A stretch of 64,000 nucleotides of DNA, from positions 1,674,001 to 1,738,000 of the forward strand of contig KV748177.1 in the NCBI GenBank assembly GCA_001692895.1. The letters run 5' to 3'. The stretch is from Cenococcum geophilum 1.58. Lineage: Eukaryota; Ascomycota; Dothideomycetes; Gloniales; Gloniaceae. Both the position numbers and the translations under genes were made by a program. How positions within the stretch are numbered: position 1 is the stretch's first letter; every line of letters starts with the position of its first letter. Shown here piece by piece: positions 22,313 to 35,610 of the stretch. The notes below the pieces were generated by a model, which saw only the letters and a list, made by a program, of their open reading frames with translations, ran no database searches and had not been told where the DNA came from.

Positions 22313-25300
22313 TATGCCACTAAAAGCAGCCACTATAACGCCATTAACGGCGGCAACTACTTTAAGGTTAGGGGGTAACACTAGTATAGCGGATACTAAC
22401 TCGCAATAACCTGTAATAGTAGGACAATTATAAGAAATAGTAAATCGATTAATAGAAAATAATACGGTACTTAAAAACAGACTTAATAGAATTGGAGCGG
22501 TAAAGGTTAAGTTACCATTAATTAAATAATTCTTAGAGGAGAGATTAAAGCTTAAAGAATTTCTAACGCAAATGCATTTTAAAGTCATGCAAGAGGGGGC
22601 CAAGTTAGCTATAATAATGGACTAGATAGCCTACGCAGGACTATTCCTAACGGGTTAGGCACTTAAATGGTTTAAACCCTATTTAACAGAAATACAGACT
22701 AATAGAATAACTACTGCTAATTAAGAGGTACGATTTATGTTTTCTAGCTAGGTAGAATTTGCGGAACAATTAATATAGATATTCGGAGACCCGGAAGCAA
22801 CAACTACGGTAAAAAGAAAGCTTTAGGACCTAATATAGTGAACTTTAGTAATCGAGTATATGATATAGTTTTAAACACTAGCAATATAAGTTAAATAGAA
22901 TGATAAGGCGCTTATGGCATAGTATAAATAAGGACTTAAGGCTAAAGTCCAGGACGTAATTATTCTGATAGAAGATACGGACACCCTAAGGGAATTAATA
23001 GATTAAGCGATTAAGATTAATAATAGGATCTTCTAAAGGGAACAGGCTAAGAAAGGCTAGGATAGAGTTCTATAGTTATATAAGACGCAAAGTACACAAT
23101 AACTAAAGCCAAGTTAAAAACTATGGTATGGCGTAGAGCTAATAGACCTAAGCGGTACTAAAGAAGCCTATAAGAGATAGAGTAAGAAACTATAAAAACC
23201 TAGAGGTTAAGGATCTAGTGATTACAGGACTAGGAAGCAGAGGCCAAACTAGGGATCTTAACAGCAGAAGATGTTTAGGCGGACTCCATAATAAAGTTAA
23301 TAGTTTAGAGACGGAGCTTATATAAATTGCGGAAAATAGGGTTACTTTATAAGGGATTATAAAAATAGTCAGAGTTACTATATAATAAAGGAAACTAGAC
23401 TAATAGCATATAACACACACGTATAGAGGGATAATAGTGCACTGCGAGGAACAAATAAATGTTTAATTAAAAGTTTCGCGTTTTATTATAATAACGCATA
23501 CCAAATTTATAAAGACGCTAAGTACGGTGCAAGCTATTAGCCATAAGAGCTAGAGTTAAAAGGACTTAGAGGAACTAAAGAGTTAGATAAGGAATAAGAT
23601 TAACTCTATAAGCTAGATTAAGATATTACAGTAATATATGGACAATAATTAGCAACAATAATAATAGAGTTAGAGTACTTATTAATTAACAGCAATAAGG
23701 ACAGTAAAGGAACTAGCTAGGGGTATTTAAACCTTAATAACGCAATAAAAGTAGAAACTAAGACCGCTATAGAGCAAGGTTTAGTAACGGGTATTATAAC
23801 ACCGTTGGACACGGCGTCCATCACTTTACAAGACGGAAGGAGTAATATTTAGAGACGATTAAGCAAGCAGATAACTGCTAGTGCTAGCTTACTACTTAAT
23901 AAAGGCAAAAAGCTAAAGGCTTAAGATTCTTATAAAGAGATAAGAGACGACTAAGATTCTTAAGATAAGATAAGGTAAGCTTAAAGACCTATAACGGACA
24001 GAAACTAATAGAGCAGAGCAGTAGCTCAGTTTAAAGATATACGAATAAGCTTAGGATAAGAATTCCTAACGGCATAAGATTCTTAAGACGAGATAAGTAA
24101 GATCTAGGACTCTTAAAAAGAGATAAGGACACTAATAAAGCCTAGTTGGACTAAGGCTAGAGCTAAGCTTAAGTTAGAGGTAAGCTTAGGATTAAAGAAT
24201 CTAAGGGGTTAAGAATTTGGAGTACAACTTAGGACACCTATAAGTAAGAAGTAAGGAGCTTCTTTATAGATTAGAGAATCTATAGCGTAAACAGCGATTA
24301 GACTAGGAGACAGATATATAGACCTAGAAGACTTACTAGGGGAACATAGTATTCAGCCTAAAGATTAAAAAGTTAATACTAAGATTAAGAAGCACAAAGA
24401 CTTTAAGGATCCACTTATAAGACGCGACAAGAAAGAAACTATAGAGGAATTTAGGGTAAGAATTACCTTATAGCAAGAATAGAAACTAGATAAGAGATCT
24501 AGTATATTGGGATATATAAGGGACAGAGTACTAGTATAAAGGATCACTAATAGGCCTAGAGCAGGCACACTAAGAGCTAAGTAGCTTACCGAACTAGAAT
24601 AAGAAGAGGATTTAGGGATTCCTACTAGGTTCGAGGAACGACATACTAAAGGCTGTTATAACGTAGTAATAAAAAGATATTTCCTTACGGATAAGCCGTA
24701 TATACTTAAGCAGCTGTACTAAAAGTGGTATAGGCAACGACATAATAATAAGTAGGAAGATTTCTATATATAGCTGGACGAAAAAGTTGTCTAAGACCAC
24801 CTAATTATAGAAAAGACTATAACTTATATTAAGGGAGCCTTAATTATAATATTAAAGGATCTAAAGGAGTAATTAGAGGACTAAAGAAGTAAAAGATAAA
24901 TCTTAGTACCTGCGAATAAAGTTACAACGCTTAGATTAATATAAGAAAGGTTTAAACTCTAGGATAAAAATAAGCTAAGAGTTAACCTAAGATATTAAGT
25001 ATATTACACACTATTGTAAATAGTATACGTAGATAATGCGTGCAATATATATAAAGTACTAAAGGATAAAAATCGGAAGTATCTAATAAGGATATATTAG
25101 ATAACAGATAAGGTAAAATATTAAAACGCTAGGTATATACATAGTTAGTACCTAGTAGAAGTTTAGGAATAAGGGGACTTAATACTTTAACTAGGAAGAT
25201 TCCTTACGGAAGAATGCCTAAATAGATAACAATGGTGGGAATATCTAGAGAATACCTGTCTATAGTATATTAAAGACAAAAAACAAACTAAGTATTAGCC

Positions 25301-28300
25301 TAAGTTGGACTAAGTATAAACAGGATCTAGTAGCCAGTAGTTAGGAAAAGTAGAGGCCTACGGGACCAAAGGGAGCCAGTAGTAGAGCCTCAGACCCTTA
25401 AAGGAATTTAAGGACGACACCTAAATTTACGAGTTAAATAGCAAGATTAACAGTTTGAGGCATTAATAGATAGTGGAGCAATAAGGAACCACATCTTGCT
25501 AATAGTAGTTAAAAGAATGGGGTTACTATATAGATAAAAGGAATATCCTTACCTATTAGTAACAATTTTAGGAGATCCGATAGCCTACGAAGGAGGTATT
25601 ATTAATCTTAAAATAGGACCTATTTAGCTAACCATTAAAGGAAGATAAGTTAAGATGTCTTTTGATATATTACCATTAGGGAATAATAAGGCAGTATTAG
25701 GAATACCTTAGTTACAGGAATATAATCTAAGGATTAACTGGATTATAGGATAGGTTAATATTAGAGATACTTAACGCCGCAAGATACAATAATAGGCTAA
25801 GTTAGTATAGTACTAAGTAGGAGTAACCTATAAAGAAACGGAAAAAGGGCTAAGCCATATACCAAAAAGATACTATAAGTATGGCAAGAAACTATGGTCA
25901 CCTAAGAGTAAAAAGCTATTAGAGTATATAGCGTGGGACTATAAAATAGAATTAGAACTAGGAATAAGTCTAAGGTTCTTTCTAATCTATAAGCTTACTA
26001 AAAAAGAAGGTAGAGTATTAAAGGAGTTTGTTTAAGAGAACTTATAAAAGGGATATATTAGACCATCGCAGTTATTAGCAGGTTATCCAGTACTGTTTAT
26101 ACTAAAAAAGAATGGCAAACTAAGGCTGTGTATTAACTATAAATAGTTAAACAGCATTACCAGAAAGGATAGGTATCCTTTACCCTTAATTAGCAAAATC
26201 TAAGATAGGATAGGCAATGCGCAAATCTTTACGAAGATAGATCTAAGATAGGCGTACCATTAGATTAGGATTAAGGAGGGCGACAAATAAAAGGCAGCCT
26301 TTAGGTTAAAGGAAGGACTATATAAACNATTAGTTATGCAATTTAGGCTTATAAACGCACTAGTACCATTCCAGAAGCGTATTAACAATGTATTAGGAGA
26401 ACATCTGGATAAATTTATTATGGCATACCTTAATAATATTATCATTTACTTAATAAATAAAGAAGAGTATAGAGAACACGTTAAATGGGTCTTAAAGAGA
26501 CTATAGGAAAAACAAATGCTAGTAGCAATTAAGAAATGCGAGTTCTTTACTAGGAAGACCGATTTTATTAAATTTATTATTAAACTAGGCCAACTTAGCA
26601 TAGATCTAAAGAAGATTAAGGCTATAGTGAATTGGTAAGAACCGGAGAACATTACGTAGTTAAGATTATTCCTAGGGTTTTGCAATTACTATAGAAGGTT
26701 TATAGCATAATGGTTAAAGGATATTAAATTATTTATATAATTAATAAAGAAAGAAGAACTATAGGTATGGGGAGAGGAACAGCAAGAACTCTTTAAGAAA
26801 GTTAAAAAGTTGTTTACCTAGGAGCCAGTTCTTAAAATCTATTAACTAGGACTAGAGACGGTTATAGAAACAGATATATTAGACTTTATACTAGGAGCAT
26901 ATTTTATATAGAGGTATCCGGATAGATAGCATCCAGTAGCATATTATAGTCGGAAGATAACACCACTAGAGTTAAACTATAACATTTATAACAAAGAGTT
27001 ATTAGGTATAATTACAGTACTAAAGAAATAAAGAGCATTTTTATAAGGCATAGAAAAACTATTTATAGTTAAGACAGATTATAAGAACCTAACGGGATTC
27101 CTAACGATAAAGGAACTTAACTAAAGATAGGTTAAATAGGCAGAGATGCTTACAGAATACTATTTTAAGATTTAGTATACTAAGGGTACAGACAACACGC
27201 GAGCCGATGTGTTAAGTTAAAAAGCTAAACTATAAAATGACAATAAGCCATTAGGGGCTTTACTGCGAAAAGATATAGATAAACTAATTAGATATAATTA
27301 TCCAAAGATTACAGCAACTTAAGAAGATAAGTTAGGAAAAGTCTATAAAATACCAGAAAGCTTTTAGGCATAAAGAATTCTAGAAGTATAGCTAGAAGAT
27401 CTATAGTCAGATATATACGAAAATTAAGAAGCGAAGTATATCCTAAGAAGCATAGCAGAGCAGTTTATAGAGGACTTCTATAAGGGACTAACCTAAGGAC
27501 ACAATAGAGCTATGGGCTTAGTGTTAAGACTCTAAGAGGAGTATATTATTAATAGAATCTAAAGGATAGCTAAAAGGGTCACTAGAGAATATCTAGATTA
27601 CTAAAGGAATAAACTAATAAGGCATAAGCCATATAGAGGGCTATAACCTATTAAAATACCAGAGAGACCATAGGAGGTTATATTATAGGACTTTATTATT
27701 AAGTTACCAAAGTTAAGAGATCCTATCACCGGATAAGATTATAACGCGATCTTAGTAATAGTAGACAAGCTTATAAAGTAGGGATACTTTATAGCCTATA
27801 TAGAAGAAATCTTAGCGGAAGATGTCGCTAGAATCTATATTAAAAAAGTGTTTGTAAGACATAGAGCACTAAGTAAAATTATATTAGATAGAGATCTAAG
27901 ATTTATAGTAGTATTCTAGGAGGTATTCTTAGCGGAATAAGGAGTTTAAGCAGCAACTTCCACTGTATATTATCCGCAGATAGACGGTTAAATAGAAAGA
28001 TTAAACTAGACACTAGAACAGTATCTAAGGCATTATATTAATTACGCATAGAACAATTAGGTATCGCTATTACTAGTTACACAGTTTACGTATAACGCAA
28101 CACCATAAGAAGGAATGGGTATATTACTATTTAAAGCGAATTACGGATATAAGCTAAAAACATTACTATTACTATATTAAATAAAGAAAATAAGTAGCAA
28201 AGCTAAGTAAAGAATAGAGACTTTAATAAATCTTTATGCAAACCTTACGGAAACAGCTAAAGTAGTATAGTAAAGAATAAAAAGGTACTATAATACTAAG

Positions 28301-28740
28301 AGATCTAAGGGACCAGATCTTAAGGAGGGAGATAAAGTATGGCTACTGCATAAAAATTTTAAAAGTCGATAACTAAGTAAAAAGTTGGACTATGTTAGAC
28401 TAGGACCTTTTAAAATTATATAAAGGATTTTACTAGTTACGTTTAAGTTAAACCTACTAGCTAAAATAAAGATCTACCCTATACAGCATATTGTAATACT
28501 AGAGCTAGCGTATAGGAATATTAAGCCACTAGTCTATAAGGCAGACACGTATAAAGGTTAGAAAGAGAATAAATAGCAAGTTTTAAAGATTATTAGTTAT
28601 AAGGACATAGACAATAAAATATAGTATAAGGTTAAGTGGATAGGCTACACTAAGACTACCTAGGAACCACTAGAGAATTTAAAGAACGCTAGGGGAAAGG
28701 TATAAGAGTATTAGAAGAAAACAGATCAGGCAATATTAAT
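22313..28740 (+). pseudogene. Gypsy A1 gag-pol region
   Basis: Gag starts near 22313 with a readable N-terminus and a zinc knuckle near 23330. A spacer of about 2 kb separates it from the retroviral-type aspartic protease near 25450. RT, RNase H and zinc-binding/DDE integrase follow in the Gypsy order, ending in a chromodomain near 28600-28720. In chromoviruses this domain binds histone marks and steers integration into heterochromatin. The product would form virus-like particles and copy the element; this copy is a fossil with many breaks. Confidence 0.9.
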
Positions 28741-29451
28741 AAAAAAGGATTGTTAAAGAACGAGTCACCTAAGGGGGACCTAGGAAGAGTAACTGCCGAA
28801 CTACTTAGAGTTATTCCCTTTACCATAAGGGGAGAGTTAGTTCTCTTATCACCTAGTTCCTAAAGACCTTATTAAATAAGCTTCTACTTCTTTAAACGAA
28901 CTTTTTTACGGACACGTTCTAAACGCTAAAGACGAGCGTAAGCTAGACGCTAAGCTTTAAGGACACGTATAGATTTTTCTAAGGCACGTTAAACCTTAAG
29001 TAGCGCAGAGGCTAGCTTACCATTAAGCTTCGCAGCAGTAAATTAAATACAAGACCCTATAACAAATTACTTAGGGAACTTAAAAACTATTAAGAGTAAT
29101 AGGACGCGTATACTTAATATCGGACGCAGAACAAACGTTATATGATAAACGTATATTGGCGTAAGTGCATTTAAAATAAGAGGAGGGTTAGCGACTAGAA
29201 GGACTCGCGATTATAATATAACTTAACCCCTCTTTTATATAATAAGAGCAAGGAATCGCTATTACTCTACCTAAAGATAGTATTAAGGAAACGGTATAAA
29301 GGCGACGCTTAACCTAAGAGAGAGAAGAAATTGCTTTAGGTAAAATAAGCAATAATATTAACCAAATTAATTAGATGGATATTATACCTCTAGTAAACGA
29401 CCTAGAGATGCTAGGTATCTTTAAGGATAAAGATGGAGAGGAGGGAGATAG
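28741..29451 (+). other. Gypsy A1 3' region and polypurine tract
   Basis: Between the chromodomain and the 3' LTR. It matches the region of A2 that retains a small frame at 48007-48252. A purine run at about 29434-29451 (GAGGAGGGAGATAG) directly abuts the LTR and serves as the plus-strand primer in this class. Confidence 0.75.
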
Positions 29452-29879
29452 TGTTACGGACGCTTTAAGTATAATATTATAACTACTTAGAGAAGAGTTA
29501 AAAGAAGCTAGTTAGTTAATATAGGTACGGACTAGGATGAAACCCGTAGAACTATATAATGAGGAATAGTAAGCAAGTTATATAATGGTTGGACGTGTTG
29601 GCTGTAATAAACGTAAGGGACGTTATATTTAATATAGATAAGACGTATATTACATATAAGAAGGATTTCTTAGGAGTACAGTTGTGTATTTAAGGACCCT
29701 TAGTCCCTACCTAGATAGTTCTTTCCTTGTAGTAATTCTTAGAATATAATTAGAGTTAATCTATTAGGCAACCACTCCACCAGTTATTATTTACGTTATT
29801 AACTACTGTCTTTGCATTTCCTACACACCTAGCCCATTAACAGAACCTATTATAGTTCCTACTACAAGGTTCCGTTACA
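29452..29879 (+). repeat. 3' LTR of Gypsy A1
   Basis: 428 bp, partner of 21842-22269. Begins TGTTACGGACG and ends CCGTTACA, followed by TSD CTAAA. Confidence 0.95.
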
Positions 29880-29884
29880 CTAAA

Positions 29885-31520
29885 TTGTATAACTAATAGC
29901 TTATATAGTCCTTCCTTTAACCTAAAGGCTGCCTTTTATTTATTGCCTTCCTCAATTCTAATCTAATAGTATGCCTATCTTAGATCTATCTTTATAAAGA
30001 TTTATACGTTACCTATCCTATCTTAGATTTCGCTAATTAAGGGTAAAGGATACTGTTTGTACCAACTTAATAGTACAAGTGAGTTAGATCTAGGGGCACG
30101 AAATATATATAGTATCGTATGCTCTTTTGGATAATGGTGACTATCTCTTATATTAAAGCAGACTACGTGGTCTATATACTAATGCGACCTCCCCCTAATT
30201 AGTTAGTGCTTTAGGAGTGCACTAGACGCGTAAGCGGGTGGTTAGTGCACCGAACGCGTAAGCGCGCGGTTGGTATAACAGGTGCTGTAATTATACAGAT
30301 ACTTATCCTTCTTAGTAATGCTATTTAACTACCTATAGTTAATATATAGCCTAAGATTTCTATTCTTCTTTAGTATAAATAGTACTAGATATCCTACTAA
30401 TAACTATAATAGTCTAATATATCCCTTTTGTAAGTTTTCCTAGATAAACTCCTTAAGTACTCTTAACTCCTCTTAAGTAAGCTTATAGGTTAGAAAGAAC
30501 CTTAAACTTATTTTTAGTTTTAATTCTATTTTATAGTTCTATGCTATATAATCTACTAGCTTTTTACTTTTTAGGCTTTATAGTTTTTTACTATATTTAT
30601 AGTATCTCTTTAGTATATAACTTAAGCCTTGCTTAATCTCTTTATAGGTTACTCTAACTTAGTACTATACTATCTTAGTTTATTATTATATTTTATAGTG
30701 TTAAGTATCTTTAATATTAACCTAACTTATAATCTAATTAATTTTTAGATTATATTTTTATAACTAAGGTATTCCTAGTACTGCCTTATCCTATCCTAAT
30801 AGTAGGATATTAAAAGACATCTTAATTCGTCTTCCTTTAATAGTTATCTAAATAGGTCCTGTCTTAAGGTTAATAATCCCTCCCCTATAGGTTATTAAAT
30901 CTCCTAAAATTATAACTAGCGGATATAGGTACTCCTTCTACCTATAAGGTAGTCCTATCCTTTTAACTACTGCTAGTAAGATATAGTTTCGCGTCGCTCT
31001 ACTATCTATTAGTGCTTTAAATTATTAATCTTACTAATTAACTTATAAGTTTAAGTATTGTCCTTAAATTCCTTTAAGGGTCTAAGGCTCTACTACTAGC
31101 TCCCTTTAGTCCTATAGGCCTCTACTTTTCCTAATTATTAGCTACTTAATCCTATTACACTTAGCTTACTTTTTAGCTAATACCTAGTTTATTTTTTATC
31201 TTTAATATACTATAGATATATATTCTCTAGGCATTTTTACTACTATTATTCATTAAGGTATTCTTCTATAAGGAATCTTTCTAGTTAAAGTATTAAGTCT
31301 CCTAACTCTTATACTTTTATTAGATACTATTTATATATATATTTAGTATTCTTATACTATTACTTATCTGGCGCCTAATATATCCTTATAAGGTACTTTT
31401 GATTTTTTTGATTTTTTTTTTAGGTTTTTATATATTTCGCATATATTATCTATATATACAATCTATAATAGCGTATAGTATACTAGGTACTTAGGGTTAA
31501 CTCTTAACCCACCCTTATCC
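29885..31520 (-). pseudogene. Gypsy A3 fragment: RT N-terminal part and protease region
   Basis: Continues A3 after the A1 insert and matches A2 at about 51035-52430. The RT start is near 29885-30500 and the protease near 30990-31040. A solo LTR splits it at 30054-30297 and Copia C2 ends it at 31521-31525 (TSD). Many breaks. Confidence 0.88.
30054..30297 (+). repeat. Solo LTR F2
   Basis: 244 bp running TGTTTGTACCAAC to GTAATTATACA, flanked by TSD GATAC (30049-30053 and 30298-30302). The empty site is kept in A2 near 51205-51220. Same family as F1 at 8437-8695 in opposite orientation. No internal sequence remains. Confidence 0.92.
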
Positions 31521-31525
31521 TTAAG

Positions 31526-31691
31526 TGTCGGGAATAAGGTAAGCGGTCGTTACATAACGCCGCGGCACTAGCGTAGCGAGGAGTCTTAGGCTCCTCGCCC
31601 TTCCTTATTCTAATTAATAAGCTTTATTAACTAACATCACTATAACCTACTCAAGTAGTTGTTATTAGTGAGTCACCCTATATAACTAACA
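31526..31691 (+). repeat. 5' LTR of Copia C2
   Basis: 166 bp, TGTCGGGAATAAGG to ATAACTAACA. Inverted relative to the C1 LTRs, as expected for the opposite orientation of C2. Confidence 0.93.
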
Positions 31692-34600
31692 CTAATTAGT
31701 AGTTAAATATATAGTCAACTATAGAGTAGCTAGGTTTTTAAATAGAAGAGATAGTCTTATATAGGGGTGCTATATACGCTTATATAGAATGGATTTTGGC
31801 AATACTATACTACCTTAAATTTACGGAAAACTAGTAACAGAAGTGTTACTAAGTATTAGGAGATATTAAGTTGCGTCTATTATATAAAATAACCGCGTTT
31901 ATAAAGATTTGGTTAAGTACTTTAGGTTAAAAGTGTTACTAAACCTAAGGTCCTAAGTTAACGTCCAAAACGCGTTAAATAACCACCTTAATACCCTCCG
32001 TGTACCTTTGCAGACTATAGGATTACAATTACTACCTAATTACACGTTAAACAACCTTTAAAAATAGCTATTATGGCGTTAACCTACCTAAAGAAGTACG
32101 AGGATAATATTAACCTAGAGATATAGAACACCGATATAACTAACCTTAAAGATGTTAAGCAGCAAGACTTAAACGGATTCTTATTATACCGTATAGTATA
32201 CTATAAAGATAGCGAATATAACGATACTATGTTATAGTACTATGTAAGAGAGGACTTTATTAAATAGATAAAGGGAATATAGACTCCTATAAAGAAGGAT
32301 ATTATATAAGACTTTTATAACTTTTTACGGGAGTATAGAGTCTTTATACTTATGGATAGGGTTACTATTAGAGATAATATTTAGGAGTAGGTTATTAACG
32401 CAAAAGAAAAGTATAAATAGACTCTATAAGAGATTAAGCACCAACTACGTACTATAAGGAAGCTTAACTTATAATGGAATCTAAGTAATATACCTCTAAA
32501 GACAAATCTATCTCTACCTTTAACTCCTCTATATCTAATTTAACCCGTAACTTTAATGTTAGATACTATACCCTAATAAGAGTAGGTATAGGATCTTATT
32601 ACTTTATAATTTAACGACCTTTAAACTCTACCAACTAGATCTATATCCTTACTATAGCCTATTATATAACCCCTACTTCCTCTATCTTAATTTTAAATTA
32701 GAAGTAGTTTAAAATTACTTATAGAGCTTATAAAGCTCTATTCGGATTAGGAGAAGAATTTTAGTAGGGAATTATATAATGTTCTTAATTCAAAACTACG
32801 TATCTTTTATAACTGTTACTAGAAGGTAGAAATAGAGTCTAATTAATACTATAACGCCTATTCCGTTATACTTAAGGGCTAAGCTAATACCTTCTATTAT
32901 AATTATTTGGTAGGAAAAGGATATAATTTTAACCGTATAATATATAAGTTAAGATACCACTTTAAAACGGAAAAGAATAAGTAGTAGTATATATTAGAAT
33001 AGAGAGAGACTACCTTTTTAAGAATTATTGCTACAAACCTAGGTATCCCTTAACTTAATTATTTTTAAAAGCTCTTTAATCGACTTTAAATAATTTAGCG
33101 TAGTTTATCTGAATTATATTAAGAGGATTTTAGCCTATATAATTAAGTTATTAGCGTATACTAAGGTGTTAAAGAATACAACCTTACTCTCTTTAATCCT
33201 ATAAATACTTATAAAGGAGTATATACTTAATTAAGATTTTTTATTAGCACCGCTCTACGCTCTTAAGAAGTATAGTAATTTAACGCCTAACTCTAATCTA
33301 CTTTAATCGACCCACCTAACTAACATAATTATAACTAGACTAGTTAAATATATAGTAGCCATAGTAGGCAATATAGTAAAGGGTATAATTAACAACTATA
33401 AGGTAAAAGTAGAGGTCCTTATAGAGGTTTATTTTAAAGTAATTACTAAAAAAAGTGCTATATTTATAAGAAACCGAATTACTAGTTAACTAGGCATTCT
33501 CTTAATAAATAAAAGGAGGTATATAATAAGTTTTACTAAAGTATAAAAAACGTTAGAAATTATAAAGTTATTATAGCTTACTTTTAAAGCTTTCTGATTT
33601 AATATAAAGGCATAAAAGATCTTAAGGGTAAGGTTAATAAGGCTAAATAGCTCCTTATAAATATAGAAATTAAGAACTACTCTCCTAACTAATACTTTAC
33701 TAAGTATAGTAAGGTAAATAGTATATAAACCGTTACTATTCTTAATAACTAATCTACACTCCATTTTATTATAAAGTTAGATATCTTTAATAAGCTAAGG
33801 GAGAGTTCCGCGTTCTCCTTTAATAATAGATACTTAGCGAACGTCTTTTATAGTATTATGCTAGATACTAGAGCCGTAGAAGTATCTATAGCAGNAGAAC
33901 CTTAAGTTTAAGCCCTTTAGCAGCTTAATAGCTCTATTTAGATTAACTATTTAATAGCAGGCCAATATATAATTCGTTTTAGTAAGGGTACTATAATCTC
34001 TTTTAGTATAATTAAGGTCTAAACCCCCTTAAGGCATATCACTTTCTATATTATTCCTATAAATACCCTATTTCTATTTTATATTAAAAATATAAATAGA
34101 TTAGGCGTTAAGCTTAATAATCTTAAGAATATACTTATTTAGGGAGATAATTAGGTGCCTATTATACGCAAGTAGGGTTACCCCTAGTTGCTCCTTTATT
34201 AACTAGAAAAGAGTATTACTTAGAGCTATATAACTAAGTTAGAGTTATATTAACTACACCATTGTTTTAACTACCTATCTATTTATTAATTACTTAGGGT
34301 TCTTTAATAAGTAGGCTATAAAGTTAAGGTTAAGGTAATTAAGCATTTTATAAAGTATTATTATTACTACTAAATAAACTAGAAGTCCCCTGGCCGATTT
34401 AAATTTACCCTTAAAAATAACTCTAACTTTAACTTTTATATTATTGTTAACGTTATATATCTTAGCGGTAAGCCAGTACTCTAAGTTATTAACTTTTAAC
34501 CTCCTTCTAAGCTGTACGTTTTTTAAAGGATATATTAGCTAGGAATATATAGAATACCCTTTAATTATACTAGATTAATATCTACCTAGGACCCCCTAAT

Positions 34601-34859
34601 TAAATTGTCTATAATATAAAAAAGAACTTTTTATCTATAGAGTTTTAATAATAGATAAAGGTAATAGTAATTAAGGTTAAGGAAGTCCCTATTAAGGCAT
34701 ATAATAGTATTAAAAAAGTAAAATAATATTACGCGCCATTACGCCGCGTATATAAGATTATCTCTTTAAAACTAGAGAATACTAGCGAAGAACTTACCTT
34801 ATAAATAGCTATTAAAGCTATTAATAATTCCGCTAGCCTGGATAAACTTATACCTATAT
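31692..34859 (+). pseudogene. Copia C2: leader, gag, protease, start of integrase
   Basis: Leader 31692-32070, gag from the ATG near 32072 to about 33840, aspartic protease near 33850-33900, the GAG-pre-integrase block (about 34140-34260) and the integrase core (about 34400-34859). The protein family is the Copia polyprotein of filamentous ascomycetes. One base is unresolved at 33895. Fossil with many breaks. Confidence 0.88.
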
Positions 34860-35264
34860 ATTATAATATTCAATTACGCTATTACGGCTCCCGTTAGGGT
34901 CCATGCAGCGGGTCTATATAGGTCTATATATATATATGTATAAGAGGGGAACCATACCGCTGGGGCCGGATAAAACCTCTCCTTCTCTTGTTATACGGCC
35001 TATATGGCTTATTATGCGGCCTATATAGCCTCTTTTTTGTTTAGTAACTACCAAGCATAAGTAGACGTCTCTTTAAGGCGCTATAGAAAAGCCATCTTAA
35101 TGCGTACTCTTAGGTCTATCCGGTAGGGTATATAGCTAAGGCCTAGGTTCCGTTCCTAGCTGCTCTAGTTATCTAGGTAGGGCGTAGGCCGGTGGCCCAT
35201 AAGGCTAGTGGTGGTGTAGAAGGTTCCGTTATTTACATCTGCGTTAACGTACGTAGCTCTATTC

Positions 35265-35560
35265 CTTGCTAAGTTTTATTAAGTTCTATTAGGATATTAA
35301 CCTCTACCAAATTCTGCTAGGTTACTAAATTCTATTAAATTCTGCCAGGTTGCCAAAGTTCTGCCAACTTCTGTTAGGTTATTAGATTTTGCCAGGTTGC
35401 CAAGATTCTACCAAATTCTATTAGGTTGCTAAAATTCTACCAACTTCTATTAGGTTGCCAAATTCTACCAAATTTTGCTAGGTTAATAAGTTCTGCCAAA
35501 TTCTACTAGGTTGCTAGAGTTCTGCTAACTTCTGCTAGGTTGCCATCTACAAAACTCTGC
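35265..35560. repeat. Minisatellite in LINE L3 3' UTR
   Basis: About ten degenerate units of 22-30 bp built from TTCTGCCAA and CTTCTGCTAGGTTGCCA, alternating, on the plus strand. The array lies just 3' of the ORF2 stop. No coding signal. The remainder of the LINE fragment, 34860-35264, is 3' UTR with a short (TA)n run near 34925. Confidence 0.8.
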
Positions 35561-35610
35561 TATATTCTGCTATCCCTACAGTATTTATCCTCCGCCTCTT
35601 AAAGCACTTC

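Larger units (their letters stand above)
21842..29879 (+). mobile_element. Gypsy A1, full-length Ty3/Gypsy chromovirus
   Basis: 8038 bp, with 428-bp LTRs at 21842-22269 and 29452-29879 and TSD CTAAA (21837-21841 and 29880-29884). A2 near 51035 shows the uninterrupted sequence. It lies inside A3, a member of its own family, in opposite orientation. Order: gag with zinc knuckle (about 23310-23360), a long spacer with acidic repeats, protease (about 25450-25500), RT (about 26080-26480), RNase H (about 26840-27060), integrase (about 27500-28150), chromodomain (about 28600-28720), polypurine tract. Structurally whole; coding sequence RIP-decayed with many breaks. Confidence 0.95.

Noticed and set aside
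22292-22603. 103-codon minus-strand open frame
   Set aside because: Antisense to the Gypsy A1 gag start; no independent support.
33486-33764. 92-codon minus-strand open frame
   Set aside because: Antisense to Copia C2 gag; the same stretch appears in C1 at about 16770-17050 simply because the copies are inverted. RIP leaves few stops on one strand.
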